Assembly: GCA_900320795.1 (NCBI GenBank)
Contig: ONTQ01000002.1
Location: 25,855 to 89,854, forward strand
From: an uncultured Bacteroidales bacterium
GTDB lineage: Bacteria; Bacteroidota; Bacteroidia; Bacteroidales; UBA932
Direction of reading: 5' to 3'
DNA length: 64,000 nt
A model generated the notes under the pieces. That model saw only the letters and a program-made list of their open reading frames with translations, searched no databases and was not told where the DNA came from. A program made the position numbers and the translations under genes. Shown one piece after another: positions 26,930 to 36,462 of this stretch; the stretch's first letter is position 1, and each line of letters starts with the position of its first letter.

Positions 26930-28744
26930 GTGAAGGGGGCTTTCCGTTATATCCTTTTGTTGCTGGCTCTTTTGTCCGGTTCCTCCCTGTATGCACAGTG
27001 GTCGGGCGGGATAGACGTGTCCGGCGGCATGGACTACATGCCGCAGCGGGACAAGGATTTGGACACTCCGCTCTACCGCTACATGGGGCAGGGAACGTTC
27101 CGTGTGGGGTACCGCAATCCCAAATTCTCCTGGACCAGCAACCTGCGAGTCAATTATGATCACAAAGAAACGGACACCTATCGTATAGCATTCTCCGGAA
27201 GCAACCTGGATTTCGAGAACTACGAACATGCGGAGAAAGGGGATCTCACCGCCAAGGGCGGAACAACGCAGGGCCTGGGTTTGGAGTTCAAGAACGACTT
27301 CCATTGGGCGCCATCGGCCCGTCAGACCTTTGATGCCTGGATCCGTTACCAGTTCAAGAGCAATGACGGAAACAACAACACCTTAAGGTTGCAGTCCAAA
27401 ATAGGGGCGGCGGAGGATGACGAAAACTGGGGCAGTATCGGATTTTACGTGGAGAATCCGGTTTCGTACGAACATGGGGTGCAGGCCGGGGTGCGTACCC
27501 GTCAGCAGTTGGACGGGAACCGGAAAGTGCTTCATGCGGAGGCTTCCTTGGATAACAAGTATCTGAGCCGATACAGCACCTGGCTGTTGTACGAGTCGGA
27601 GGGAAATCGGGAAAAGGCCAACCGCGTTTACCGGATTACGCCGTACACCGGAAATCAAGGATTGAATATCGCTGTCCATTTTATGGATTCCGTGCTCCGG
27701 TCCGGTCCCGTGCGCGTTACCATCGACCCGGGTCTCCGGCTGTCCCTGGATAATACCCAGGACCGCAACTCCGGCGCCACCCTGGTTGACGTCAATAAGG
27801 AAATCTGGCAGGACAGCACCCGCCTCCGTGAGAACTTCAACTATCTTACCCTCAAGGCGGAACCATATTTCGCGGCCGACCTTTCCTGGAGCAAGCTCCG
27901 CGCCCATGTCGATTATTCTCCCCAGTTGTATTTCCGCAGGCTTACAGATGAGGTCCATACCCAGAACCTCAATTTTGTCCGGCCTTATCCCGTGGGCTCC
28001 GGCTGGGTGAGCTGGACCTTCTCGCCCCGGCACAAAGTGACCTTCCGGAACAGCCTTACCGTGAGCCACCCTTCCTACATCCAGATTTGTTGGTACGAAC
28101 GGCACGGCAATTACCTTACCCAGCTTTACCGGGGAAAGGAAGACCTCAAATCTACTTTTACCAGCACCTTCGGCCTGGAGTACGAGTTCAAGTACAAGCG
28201 CTTCCTTTCCACCACACGGATTTCTTCCTCCCGTCGCACGGACGAGGTGGACCAAACCTATTCCAACGTAGAGATTGAAGGCCGGAATTACCAGGTGTTC
28301 ACCTGGGTAAACGCCGCAGACAGCCGTATTTACGGCATAACGGAAATCCTGGGCTGGCGCGGGAAGGTCCTGTCGGCCAATCTGGGCGTGACATACAACG
28401 GTAATGTCCGGACGCACCGGGAAACCGGTCAGGAGAGGCGCAACAGCGACTGGCGTCTGTGGGCCGATGCCACCCTTACCCTGCCGAAAAACTGGAAAGT
28501 AAGCGCCGACATGAACTACCGCAGCAACGTGGCTACTTTCTTCACCATCTTCAAGCAATACTGCGCCCTGAATGTCCGCGTAGAGAAAAAAATCGGCAAG
28601 GTTACACTGTCCCTCAGCGGCCGCGACCTTCTGGACGGGGAAACCGAAAAGAGTTACCTCGCGGCCGACCAGACCGAAATGTGGGTGGAAAACACCCGCC
28701 TCAACCGCCGCCTCATCCTGCTCGGCGTCAACTGGAGTTTTTGA
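26930..28744 (+). CDS. Outer-membrane beta-barrel protein (TonB-receptor-barrel-like)
   Basis: 604 aa from the GTG at 26930, giving MKGAFRYILLLLALLSG then SSLYAQ as signal peptide; the open frame begins at a TTG 24 nt earlier. The whole mature chain has amphipathic strand patterns (for example QGTFRVGYRNPKFSWTSNLR, KVLSANLGVTYNG, KVTLSLSGRDLLDG) and ends LLGVNWSF with a terminal Phe. This is like the barrel of Bacteroidota TonB-dependent receptors (OMP_b-brl_3 type) without a plug domain, so a large channel or assembly-factor role is possible. No TonB box is seen. It follows the sigma/barrel pair and may belong to its regulon. Confidence 0.8.
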   Translation: MKGAFRYILLLLALLSGSSLYAQWSGGIDVSGGMDYMPQRDKDLDTPLYRYMGQGTFRVGYRNPKFSWTSNLRVNYDHKETDTYRIAFSGSNLDFENYEHAEKGDLTAKGGTTQGLGLEFKNDFHWAPSARQTFDAWIRYQFKSNDGNNNTLRLQSKIGAAEDDENWGSIGFYVENPVSYEHGVQAGVRTRQQLDGNRKVLHAEASLDNKYLSRYSTWLLYESEGNREKANRVYRITPYTGNQGLNIAVHFMDSVLRSGPVRVTIDPGLRLSLDNTQDRNSGATLVDVNKEIWQDSTRLRENFNYLTLKAEPYFAADLSWSKLRAHVDYSPQLYFRRLTDEVHTQNLNFVRPYPVGSGWVSWTFSPRHKVTFRNSLTVSHPSYIQICWYERHGNYLTQLYRGKEDLKSTFTSTFGLEYEFKYKRFLSTTRISSSRRTDEVDQTYSNVEIEGRNYQVFTWVNAADSRIYGITEILGWRGKVLSANLGVTYNGNVRTHRETGQERRNSDWRLWADATLTLPKNWKVSADMNYRSNVATFFTIFKQYCALNVRVEKKIGKVTLSLSGRDLLDGETEKSYLAADQTEMWVENTRLNRRLILLGVNWSF

Positions 28745-28769
28745 CATAACAATCAATTCTTGGTCAATC

Positions 28770-28890
28770 GTCCGACCCTGGTGCAAAACCGTCCAATGTC
28801 GGACGAAAAGCAGGGCCAATCGTCCGACCCTGGCGCAAAACCGTCCAACGTCGGACGAAAAGCAGGGCCAAGTGTCCGACCCTGGCGCAA
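28770..28890. repeat. Tandem array C1, 52-bp period, about 2.3 units, with GTCCGAC/GTCGGAC arms
   Basis: GTCCGACCCTGG begins at 28770, 28822 and 28874. Within each unit GTCCGAC is followed about 28 bp on by its inverse GTCGGAC, then GAAAAGCAGGGCCAA. The period is 52, so no frame can stay open by periodicity. The same unit recurs at 44544-44712. Confidence 0.9.
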
Positions 28891-28938
28891 TTGTCAAAGG
28901 GTTGAAATACGAATAGATTCGTTTTGGCGCACGGGGCG

Positions 28939-28969
28939 TTTGACTTTTAAAAAAGGATGCTTATCTTTG
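28939..28969 (+). promoter_or_regulatory. Complete promoter upstream of the small peptide / M64 operon
   Basis: TTTG at 28939-28942, a 19-nt spacer, TATCTTTG at 28962-28969. It is among the best consensus matches in the window. The small ORF starts 21 nt downstream, which indicates that it is the first gene of this operon. Confidence 0.68.
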
Positions 28970-28989
28970 TAAGAACTAGCCATCGACAT

Positions 28990-29130
28990 ATGAAAAAAAA
29001 GTATTTAACACCCGATGTCGTGCCGATATTGCTTTATCCGGCCGATGGAGTCTTGAACAATGCCAGTAATGAAGGGTACACCACCGATCCTTTCGACCCT
29101 GGCTTCGCACCCATGCCTGATCTTTTTTAG
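28990..29130 (+). CDS. Small 46-aa protein preceding the M64 peptidase
   Basis: Reads MKKKYLTPDVVPILLYPADG at its start and ends with a Gly/Pro/Asp-rich tail, NEGYTTDPFDPGFAPMPDLF. It has no signal peptide and no Cys. A full promoter lies 21 nt upstream and the M64 peptidase starts 13 nt downstream after a TAGGAGG ribosome-binding site. The pattern of a Lys-rich MKKxYxxP start, a hydrophobic middle and an acidic disordered tail recalls small proteins found beside fimbrillin-like genes in Bacteroidales, but I know no function. Possible roles are leader peptide, chaperone-like partner or peptidase substrate; none is shown by the sequence. Confidence 0.6.
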   Translation: MKKKYLTPDVVPILLYPADGVLNNASNEGYTTDPFDPGFAPMPDLF

Positions 29131-29143
29131 TAGGAGGACGGAT

Positions 29144-31183
29144 ATGAAAAAGTACGCTTTGTTTACGCTTTGGGCAGTTGTTTCGCTGCTGGTTCTTTCT
29201 TGCGCAAAAGACCATATTACAGAATCCGCCGTTGAAGAGCCCGCCGTGGATATTTGGACCCCTGTCCCCCTGACGAAAGTGGCTGCTCTCCCGGGCAGCT
29301 CTACCGTTCAGGCCGGTTTTGACAATGCCACCAAATCTGTTCTGAACGGCTCTGCGGTCGAGTGGTCGGCCGGAGATGCTTTCATTATGGCAGGATACAG
29401 CGGAGGCTATTATTCTACGGTCAGCTATACGACTTCTGCGGGAGGGGCCTTGGCCAGTTTTAACGGCGGGGGAACCATCTCATATACAGAAAATGGTTTG
29501 CATTGCCTCTATCCGTCGTCTTCTTTCGCAGGGCTTACGACGATTGGCGGGCTGATGCATATCTGTGCAGACATTCCTACCGTTCAAGATGCAACGCCCG
29601 GCAGCGTGGCTCCAGGGGCCAACCTTTCCTATGCGCAGGCTGCGACACAAAGCGATGACCTGCATTTCAAGAACATGCTGGCCCTGATCAAGTTCAAACT
29701 CTCCGGAGATATCGTAAACCAGGTGAAATCGGTTACTTTCCGGGGTATTTCGAATGTAGCAGGCGCGTTTTTCCTGTCATTGAGCGACCCCATGCCGGCG
29801 TTTGAAACGGGTGTAATTTCCTCTACAGCCCAACGCACCGTAACGCTTACGGGAGATTTTGTGGCCGGAGAGGATTACTATATCGCTTTGGCGCCCAGTG
29901 TCCATGACGGTTTTTCCATGGTTTTCGAGAACAGTGACGGGTCCCAATTTATCAAAAAAGTCTCTACCAAGACGCTTACGCTCACCCGTTCCCATATTAC
30001 CGATTTCGGAACCATCAGCCTGGGGTCTGATTTCCCGACTCCGGATCCGGTGCCCGCACCTTATATGAAAGCAACGGCCGGCGCCAAGAGCGTGACAATG
30101 GTGGTAATTCCGGACGGCTTTACCGAGGCCCAGCTGGACGACTATGAAACAAAGGCCAAATCCGGTATCGACGCCCTGTTCAACACGGAGCCGTACAAAG
30201 CGTACAAGAATTACTTCCAGGTCTGGATTCTGAAACAGGCGTCCAATGAAAGCGGGGCCAATATTACGGATGGAAGCGGCAATATCACCACCCACAGGGA
30301 TTGCTACTTTGGTTCCCAGTGGGGAGACGGGTCCTATTCTGACATGCGGGCCAACAGTGATAAAGTGTATGCTTTTGTGGAAGAGAATTGCCCGGATATC
30401 GCAGACGGTTCTCATTCTATTAACGAGGTGGCTGTCTTGATTCTTATCAACGACGACCGTTATGGCGGAATCAGCCATAATACGTCCGTAGGCAGAACTT
30501 ACTGCATGGTTCCTGTCGGATCCGATGCTCCCATAAGCTGGAGTTATCCCGCTACGGAGGCGGCAAGTGTAACAGCCGTTCCTTGGGATACGCGGACGGT
30601 GACGGCTTCCGAAAAGAGCGAACTTGGAAGCAGCATCGGCTCCTGGCGCAACACCCTGGTCCATGAATTCGGCGGCCACAGTTTCGGAAAACTGGGAGAT
30701 GAATATTGGTATAATTCGACGCTGAGCGGCCTTAGTCCCGTAAACGGCCATTCCTGGAACCCTGTCAAGTTCGGCCTCAATCTTTCTGCCACCGATGTAC
30801 AGGCAAACACGCCTTGGGCAGAGTTGTACGAAGCCGCCAATGTGACAGCCATGAACGGAAAGGATGCCGCGAAATATGGCCGAATCGGCGTTTTCCAGGG
30901 CGGAGACGTTTCCATGTTCTATCGTTGGCGCAGCGAGAAAATCAGCTGCATGATAGACAACCGTTTCTACTTCTCCACCTGGCAGCGCCGGCTTATCGTG
31001 AACCGCATCATGGGACTGGCCGGTCTTACTGAACCCACGTTCGCGGATTTCCTTGCAAAGGACGTCCCGGACGACCCGATCCGTGACGGAGGCGGCTCTC
31101 CTGTCATGCTTCCGGAAGGCTTGGTGAACAATATCCCTCCTAAGCCCATGCCGATGCCGGCTCCTCCCGTTTTGGAAGACTAA
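29144..31183 (+). CDS. Fimbrillin-like / M64 (IgA-peptidase-type) metallopeptidase lipoprotein
   Basis: 679 aa from the ATG at 29144; the open frame to 29060 overlaps the small ORF and is not used because MKKYALFTLWAVVSLLVLSC is a lipoprotein signal. Residues ~35-300 are a beta-rich fimbrillin-like region (KSVLNGSAVEWSAGDAFIM). Residues ~310-620 are an M64 domain: VVIPDGFTEAQLDDY, the zinc motif HEFGGHSFGKLGDEY starting at His507, and a C-terminal PTFADFLAKDVPDDP. The motif has one residue more than HExxH (HEFGGH); I recall similar forms in Bacteroidales M64 but cannot verify that here. M64 enzymes cut immunoglobulin A in one characterised case. Two transglutaminase-like lipoproteins follow. 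Confidence 0.85.
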   Translation: MKKYALFTLWAVVSLLVLSCAKDHITESAVEEPAVDIWTPVPLTKVAALPGSSTVQAGFDNATKSVLNGSAVEWSAGDAFIMAGYSGGYYSTVSYTTSAGGALASFNGGGTISYTENGLHCLYPSSSFAGLTTIGGLMHICADIPTVQDATPGSVAPGANLSYAQAATQSDDLHFKNMLALIKFKLSGDIVNQVKSVTFRGISNVAGAFFLSLSDPMPAFETGVISSTAQRTVTLTGDFVAGEDYYIALAPSVHDGFSMVFENSDGSQFIKKVSTKTLTLTRSHITDFGTISLGSDFPTPDPVPAPYMKATAGAKSVTMVVIPDGFTEAQLDDYETKAKSGIDALFNTEPYKAYKNYFQVWILKQASNESGANITDGSGNITTHRDCYFGSQWGDGSYSDMRANSDKVYAFVEENCPDIADGSHSINEVAVLILINDDRYGGISHNTSVGRTYCMVPVGSDAPISWSYPATEAASVTAVPWDTRTVTASEKSELGSSIGSWRNTLVHEFGGHSFGKLGDEYWYNSTLSGLSPVNGHSWNPVKFGLNLSATDVQANTPWAELYEAANVTAMNGKDAAKYGRIGVFQGGDVSMFYRWRSEKISCMIDNRFYFSTWQRRLIVNRIMGLAGLTEPTFADFLAKDVPDDPIRDGGGSPVMLPEGLVNNIPPKPMPMPAPPVLED

Positions 31184-31195
31184 TCCCCATATAGG

Positions 31196-33694
31196 ATGAA
31201 ACGCATTCTTTACCCTGTTGTATTCCTGCTGCTGGTTTCCTGCAGCAGGAATCCCTTTCATGCCGACTATACCTCGCGCATGGCGGCGCATGATGGCGCC
31301 CTGAAACCGTTCATGACCCTGCCTGAGGGGGTTTCGGCCCGGGAAAAAGAGGCGCTGGAGTTTCTCTATGCATATATGCCGCTGGCCGATGTCACCGACT
31401 ATCCGGCCGACTTCTACCTTCAGAACGTGCGTGCCAGCCTTAAAGCCCGCGTGGAAATGGGCTGGAAAGTCCCCGACCGGGAGTTCCGCCACTTCGTCCT
31501 GCCCCTTCGCGTGAACAACGAAGACCTGGACAGCGCCCGTGTGGTGTTCTACCGCATGCTCAAGCCCCGCGTGGAAGGCCTTTCGATGGAAGACGCCATC
31601 CTGGAAGTGAACCACTGGTGCCACGAAATGATGACCTACCAGCCCTCCGACGGCCGTACGCACGCTCCCTTGGCCTCCCTCAAGAATGCCCTGGGCCGAT
31701 GCGGCGAGGAATCCACCTTCTGTGTGGCCGCCCTCCGCAGCGTGGGCATCCCGGCCCGCCAGGTGTACACCCCGCGCTGGGCCCACACTGAGAGCAACCA
31801 TGCCTGGGTAGAAGCCTGGGCTGACGGCAAGTGGCGCTTCCTGGGCGCCTGCGAGCCCGAGCCGGTGCTGGATCTGGGCTGGTTCAACGCCCCGGCCTCC
31901 CGCGCCATGCTCACCCACACCAAGGTGTTCGGCAAGTATGACGGCCCCGAAGAAGTGGTCCTCCGCACCCCCGGTTACACGGAAATCAATCTCATCGGCA
32001 ATTATGCCAAGAGCGCCAGGGCTGCCGTCAAGGTGGTGGACGCCGGCGGAAAGGCCGTGAAGGAAGCCCGTGTGGACTTCTGCATCTACAACTCCTCCCA
32101 GTTCTTCCCGGCCGTTTCCAAATACACGGACGGAAAGGGGGAGACCTCGCTGTCGGCCGGTCTGGGCGACATGCTGGCCTGGGCCTCCAAGGACGGGGCC
32201 TACGGCTTCGCCCGTGTCCGTTTCGGCAAGGACAAGACGGTCACCGTGACCCTCGACAGTCCTACGGGGGCCCCCGTCAGTTCGCGGCTGATGGACATTG
32301 TCCCGCCCGTGGAGCATGTCGTGCTTCCTGAAGTGACACCGGAACTCCGCGCGCTCAATGACCGCAAAATGGCCTACGAAGACTCTGTGCGCAAGGCCTA
32401 TATGGCCACTTTCCCGAACCATGAGACCGCCCAGGGCTTCGTGGGCGAATTCGGCCTCCCTGCCGAAGCCGTTCGCCTGGTGGAAGGCTCTTCGGGCAAC
32501 CATGCCGTCATCACCCGCTTCCTCATGGAGGCCGATGACAAGCCCCGCGCCGTGGCCCTCCTGCGCAGCCTCACCCGCAAGGACCTCACGGACGTCACCC
32601 CGGCCGTCCTCTGGGACAGCTACAGCGCTGCCGAGTCCGTCCTGCCCCCGCGCATCGAAAACGAATTCCTCACCCCGTACAAGGTCTGGTTCCTCCAGAA
32701 CATCCCGGCCGAACTCCAGGATGCTTTCAGAGGCAACGCCGAAGCGATCTTAAAGTGGGTGGACGAGAATATCTGCCTGGACGAAGACCCCCTGTTCTGG
32801 GACATTCCCATGTCACCCGTGGGTGTGTGGAAGAGCCGCTGGGCCAATCCGCGCTCCCGCGACCTTCTCACCATCGCCCTCGCCCGCACCTTCGGCGTAG
32901 AAATGCGCAAGGACCGCAATACCGGATCGCTCCGCTACTCCGGAGACAAGGCCGATGTCGCCACCGGCCATGTGGACCTCACTTATACTCCCGTGGAGGG
33001 CGTCGAGAAGCCCGAATATGGCCGTCATTATACGGTGAGCCGCATCGTGGACGGGCGCGCACAGATGGTCTTCCTGGGCTTCGGCGGGGAAGGCCGCCGC
33101 TTCGGCATGACCAATGATGTCCCGGAAGGGGACTACATGCTCACCTCCGGAAACCGCCTCTCTGACGGCTCTACGCCCGTTACCGTAACCCTGTTCCATG
33201 TATCGGCCGGGGAAACGGTGGAAGTGCCCGTTGTCATCGAGACCGTGCTGGAAGAAGTGACCGTAAAGGGACAGTTCGAGCCCGGAAAACTTCTCCAGGT
33301 GGCCGATGGCGGCTACTACGCAGCCGCCGTCCTGGATGTGGGCATGGAGCCTACCAACCACGTGCTGCATGACATCGCCGAGGAAAAGGCCGTTCTGGAA
33401 GCCTGGGGCCGTCCGATTTTCCTCGTGGCCACCAGCGAGGCCCAACTCCAGCGTCTGCACAGCGAAATAGACGAAGGCCGCTACGGCACCCTTCCTTCCA
33501 CCGCGGCCTTTGTGCTGGACAGTGAGGGAGACATCCTCCCGCGCCTCTGCAAAGACCTGAATCTCAGCGCAGAACGGCTGCCGCTTGTGATTCTGGGCAA
33601 TGCCGCCACCAAGGAGGTCGTGTTCACTTCACAGGGATATACCATCGGCATGGGCGCCCAGCTGGCCGCCATCGCCCGTAAATTGGAAAAATAA
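31196..33694 (+). CDS. Transglutaminase-like lipoprotein, copy 1
   Basis: 832 aa; lipoprotein signal ending LLLVSC. The transglutaminase core lies at residues ~130-230: catalytic Cys169 in GRCGEESTF, His202 in SNHAWVEAW, then GACEPEPVLDLGWF with a likely Asp partner. The remaining ~600 residues hold Ig-like beta domains (TVDSPTG-like insert near 350) and no further catalytic motif. Bacterial proteins of this type are thought to be Cys proteases or amidases of the cell surface rather than cross-linkers. It starts 12 nt after the M64 gene and is followed with zero spacing by a close paralogue. Confidence 0.85.
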   Translation: MKRILYPVVFLLLVSCSRNPFHADYTSRMAAHDGALKPFMTLPEGVSAREKEALEFLYAYMPLADVTDYPADFYLQNVRASLKARVEMGWKVPDREFRHFVLPLRVNNEDLDSARVVFYRMLKPRVEGLSMEDAILEVNHWCHEMMTYQPSDGRTHAPLASLKNALGRCGEESTFCVAALRSVGIPARQVYTPRWAHTESNHAWVEAWADGKWRFLGACEPEPVLDLGWFNAPASRAMLTHTKVFGKYDGPEEVVLRTPGYTEINLIGNYAKSARAAVKVVDAGGKAVKEARVDFCIYNSSQFFPAVSKYTDGKGETSLSAGLGDMLAWASKDGAYGFARVRFGKDKTVTVTLDSPTGAPVSSRLMDIVPPVEHVVLPEVTPELRALNDRKMAYEDSVRKAYMATFPNHETAQGFVGEFGLPAEAVRLVEGSSGNHAVITRFLMEADDKPRAVALLRSLTRKDLTDVTPAVLWDSYSAAESVLPPRIENEFLTPYKVWFLQNIPAELQDAFRGNAEAILKWVDENICLDEDPLFWDIPMSPVGVWKSRWANPRSRDLLTIALARTFGVEMRKDRNTGSLRYSGDKADVATGHVDLTYTPVEGVEKPEYGRHYTVSRIVDGRAQMVFLGFGGEGRRFGMTNDVPEGDYMLTSGNRLSDGSTPVTVTLFHVSAGETVEVPVVIETVLEEVTVKGQFEPGKLLQVADGGYYAAAVLDVGMEPTNHVLHDIAEEKAVLEAWGRPIFLVATSEAQLQRLHSEIDEGRYGTLPSTAAFVLDSEGDILPRLCKDLNLSAERLPLVILGNAATKEVVFTSQGYTIGMGAQLAAIARKLEK

Positions 33695-36247
33695 ATGAGA
33701 AAATTCATGCTGGGCCTGAGCGCCCTCGTTCTGCTGGCTTCCTGCCAGAGCCATTTTATCAAGGATGCGGACTTCCGCGAAACGGTCTCCAGGGACTATA
33801 AAGCCCGTCTGGAGGCGCATGACCAGGCCCTGAAGCCTTTCATGACCCTCCCTTCGGCGGCGACGCTTCAGGAAAAAGAGGCGCTGGAATTCCTCTATGC
33901 CTATATGCCCATGGCCGACGTAACCGATTACAGCACAGATTTTTATCTGGAGAATGTGCGGGCCTCTCTGGCACTGAAAGACCGCTGGGGCGTTCCCGAG
34001 CGCGAATTCCGCCACTTCGTGCTGCCGCTGAGGGTGAACAACGAAAACCTGGACAGCGCCCGCGTTGTGTTCGCCCGGGAACTCCTTCCCCGCATCGAGG
34101 GAATGTCCATGCAGGAGGCCATCCTGGAAGTGAACCACTGGTGCCACGAGAAGGTCACCTACCAGCCTTCCGATGCCCGTACGTCTTCGCCCCTGGCCCT
34201 CGTCTGCAATGCCCTGGGCCGATGCGGCGAGCAGTCCACCTTCTGTGTCACGGCGCTCCGCAGCGTGGGTATCCCGGCCCGCCAGGTCTATACCCCGCGC
34301 TGGGCCCACACCGATGACAACCACGCCTGGGTGGAGGCCTGGGCCGACGGCAAATGGTGGTTCCTGGGTGCCTGCGAGCCCGAACCCGTCCTGAATCTGG
34401 GCTGGTTCAACGCCCCCGCTTCCCGCGCCATGCTCATGCATACCAAAGTTTTCGGCAAGTACGACGGCCCCGAGGAAGTCGTACTGGAAAGCCCCAACTT
34501 CACCGAGGTGAACCTCATCGACAACTACGCCAAGACCGCCCGCATCGACTTTACGGTGGTGGATGCCGATGGCGCTCCCGTGGAGGGCGCCCGGGTGGAT
34601 TTCTGCATCTACAATTATGCGGAATTCTACCCGGCCGTCACCAAATATACGGACGCCTCCGGCCACACCTTCAGCAGCGCCGGCCTGGGCGACATGCTCA
34701 TCTGGGCCTCCAAGGACGGCGCCTACGGCTATGCCCGCGCCTCCTTCGGTAAGGACAAGGACGTGACGGTCGTTCTGGACAAGGGCCCTGTTGGAGACGA
34801 CTGTCATTCTGAGCGCAGCGAAGAATCTTTCACCATCGTCCCTCCGCCGGAGAATGTGGTGCTTCCCGAGGTGAGCCGCGAGCAGCGCGCGCTCAATGAC
34901 CGGCGTTTTGCCTATGAGGATTCCCTGCGGCATGCCTACGAGGCCACTTTCCCCGCCGGGGAACCGGCCCGCGGCAACTGGAAACTGATTCAGGATTTCC
35001 GTACCTGGGAGAACCAGGTCCGCGTGAAGAACGTACTGGCTTCCCTCAGCGGAAAAGACCTGCATGACATCACCCTCGAGAACCTCAAGGACTACTACAG
35101 CACCGACAACTTCCTGGGCTCCCGCGTGGAGAATGAGTTCCTGACCCCCTTCTACGGCTATTTCTACGAGCACATGATGGAGGTGATTGAAACCCCTGAG
35201 CAAATGGTGAACTGGGTGCGGGACAACATCACGGTCCTGGATGACCCCAAGGCCTGGCGCATCCCCATGTCGCCCCGCGGCGTGTTCGAGAGCCGCCTGG
35301 CCGATCCCCGCTCCCGTGACATCTTCTTCGTATGCGCCGCACGGGCCAATGGCATCGAAGCGCAGAAAGACCCGGTGACCGGGAAGGTGCAGTACCGCTC
35401 TGGCGAAGACTGGCTGGACGTGCACTTTGACGGCGCTTCCGAGGCGGTGGTCTCCCCCAAGGGCGTTCTCAAACTCTCCTACAAGCCATCGGCCACCATT
35501 GCCAACCCTCAGTATTACACGCATTTCTCCCTCTCCAAGATTGAAAACGGCCGTCCCAACTTGATGGCCTTCGATGAAGGCGAGGTGGATATGGGCGGCG
35601 GCGTTGACTGGGCCCATGTGTTCAAGGACGGGTTCAAGATGGATGCCGGGCAATACCTCCTGGTGTCCGGAAACCGCCTTTCCGACGGCTCTGTGCCCGT
35701 TTCCATGCTGTTTTTCACCGTAGAGGAAGGCAAGGTGACGGAGGTGCCGCTCCGCATTGACGAGGGCACCGGCGCCGTGCCGGTCATCGGCTCGCTGGAT
35801 GCCGAAAAGATCTTCTCCCCCGATGGCAGCGAAATCGACCAGTCCCTGCTTTCCGCCGTCGGACGCGGATTCTATGTAGTTGCCATCCTGGAACCCGGCA
35901 AGGAGCCTACCAACCACGCCATCCGGGACCTTATCGCCGCCCGTGAGCGCCTGGCCGCCTGGGGCCGTCCCATCGTGCTTCTCTGCGAAAGCCAGGAGGC
36001 CCTTGACCGTCTCAAGAAAGAAGCCATGGAGGGCCGGTACGGTGCCATTCCGAACAACATCCCCATCGTGCTGGGCCTGGACACCGCCGGCATCCGCGAA
36101 GCCATCGTGGCCGACCAGAAACTCAGTGGCAAGGGCCGTCTCCCGCTCGTAGTCGTGGCCGACAGTTTCAACCGCCTGTTCTTCTGCTCGGAAGGCTATA
36201 CCATCGGCCTGGGCGACCAGATTGCCGGCACTGTCGCCCGCCTGTAG
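33695..36247 (+). CDS. Transglutaminase-like lipoprotein, copy 2, with inserted element
   Basis: 850 aa; its ATG follows the stop of copy 1 directly. Signal ends LLASC. The triad is conserved: Cys177 in GRCGEQSTF, His in DNHAWVEAW and the GACEPEPVLNLGWF segment. The two paralogues are near-identical over blocks such as FNAPASRAML and HTKVFGKYDGPEEV, which indicates a tandem duplication followed by divergence in the C-terminal half. Around residues 369-378 the chain reads CHSERSEES, an in-frame copy of the dispersed 27-bp element absent from copy 1 at the aligned place. That gives a dated marker: the insertion came after the duplication. Confidence 0.85.
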   Translation: MRKFMLGLSALVLLASCQSHFIKDADFRETVSRDYKARLEAHDQALKPFMTLPSAATLQEKEALEFLYAYMPMADVTDYSTDFYLENVRASLALKDRWGVPEREFRHFVLPLRVNNENLDSARVVFARELLPRIEGMSMQEAILEVNHWCHEKVTYQPSDARTSSPLALVCNALGRCGEQSTFCVTALRSVGIPARQVYTPRWAHTDDNHAWVEAWADGKWWFLGACEPEPVLNLGWFNAPASRAMLMHTKVFGKYDGPEEVVLESPNFTEVNLIDNYAKTARIDFTVVDADGAPVEGARVDFCIYNYAEFYPAVTKYTDASGHTFSSAGLGDMLIWASKDGAYGYARASFGKDKDVTVVLDKGPVGDDCHSERSEESFTIVPPPENVVLPEVSREQRALNDRRFAYEDSLRHAYEATFPAGEPARGNWKLIQDFRTWENQVRVKNVLASLSGKDLHDITLENLKDYYSTDNFLGSRVENEFLTPFYGYFYEHMMEVIETPEQMVNWVRDNITVLDDPKAWRIPMSPRGVFESRLADPRSRDIFFVCAARANGIEAQKDPVTGKVQYRSGEDWLDVHFDGASEAVVSPKGVLKLSYKPSATIANPQYYTHFSLSKIENGRPNLMAFDEGEVDMGGGVDWAHVFKDGFKMDAGQYLLVSGNRLSDGSVPVSMLFFTVEEGKVTEVPLRIDEGTGAVPVIGSLDAEKIFSPDGSEIDQSLLSAVGRGFYVVAILEPGKEPTNHAIRDLIAARERLAAWGRPIVLLCESQEALDRLKKEAMEGRYGAIPNNIPIVLGLDTAGIREAIVADQKLSGKGRLPLVVVADSFNRLFFCSEGYTIGLGDQIAGTVARL
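34802..34828 (+). repeat. Dispersed 27-bp element, copy 4, in frame inside the second transglutaminase
   Basis: Matches the consensus exactly as TGTCATTCTGAG then CGCAGCGAAGAATCT, encoding CHSERSEES. The paralogue at 31196 lacks it. Confidence 0.92.
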
Positions 36248-36290
36248 CCCGCCGCGTGGCAGTTAACGCTTTGTAAATCAGTAATTTATA

Positions 36291-36327
36291 ACATATTCCT
36301 CGTTCAAAATTTGAACGAGGAATATGT
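36291..36327. repeat. Perfect 37-bp palindrome of the GAACGAG hairpin family (H1)
   Basis: Left arm ACATATTCCTCGTTCAAA, a single central A, and its exact 18-nt complement. The core CTCGTTC/GAACGAG recurs at 44788-44814 and 48674-48708. It follows the transglutaminase operon and could act as a terminator, but has no U-tract. Confidence 0.85.
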
Positions 36328-36385
36328 TGTAATATGCTAGTAATCATCAATTTAGTTGTCACGAAAAAATGGCAAAAAAATTAAA

Positions 36386-36401
36386 ATATCGCTTGCGATA
36401 T
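36386..36401. promoter_or_regulatory. Candidate OhrR operator palindrome
   Basis: ATATCGCTTGCGATAT, two perfect 7-nt arms around TT, 13 bp upstream of the -7 box of the peroxidase operon. Its place between -33 and -7 suits repression. The operon encodes an OhrR-type regulator, so autoregulation through this site is inferred. Confidence 0.6.
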
Positions 36402-36414
36402 AAAATAATTTTCG

Positions 36415-36422
36415 TATCTTTG
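36415..36422 (+). promoter_or_regulatory. Putative -7 box of the peroxide-response operon
   Basis: TATCTTTG, full match to TAnnTTTG. The first ORF begins 40 nt downstream. Confidence 0.55.
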
Positions 36423-36462
36423 CGTCGTGAACGATATAAATAATCAATAATTATACAACATT

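Noticed and set aside
29777-32503. 908-aa minus-strand frame across the M64 and first transglutaminase genes
   Set aside because: It crosses the boundary between two real genes on the other strand and has no motif.
33629-35917. 762-aa minus-strand frame opposite transglutaminase 2
   Set aside because: Shadow of the coding strand; no signal peptide or recognisable domain.
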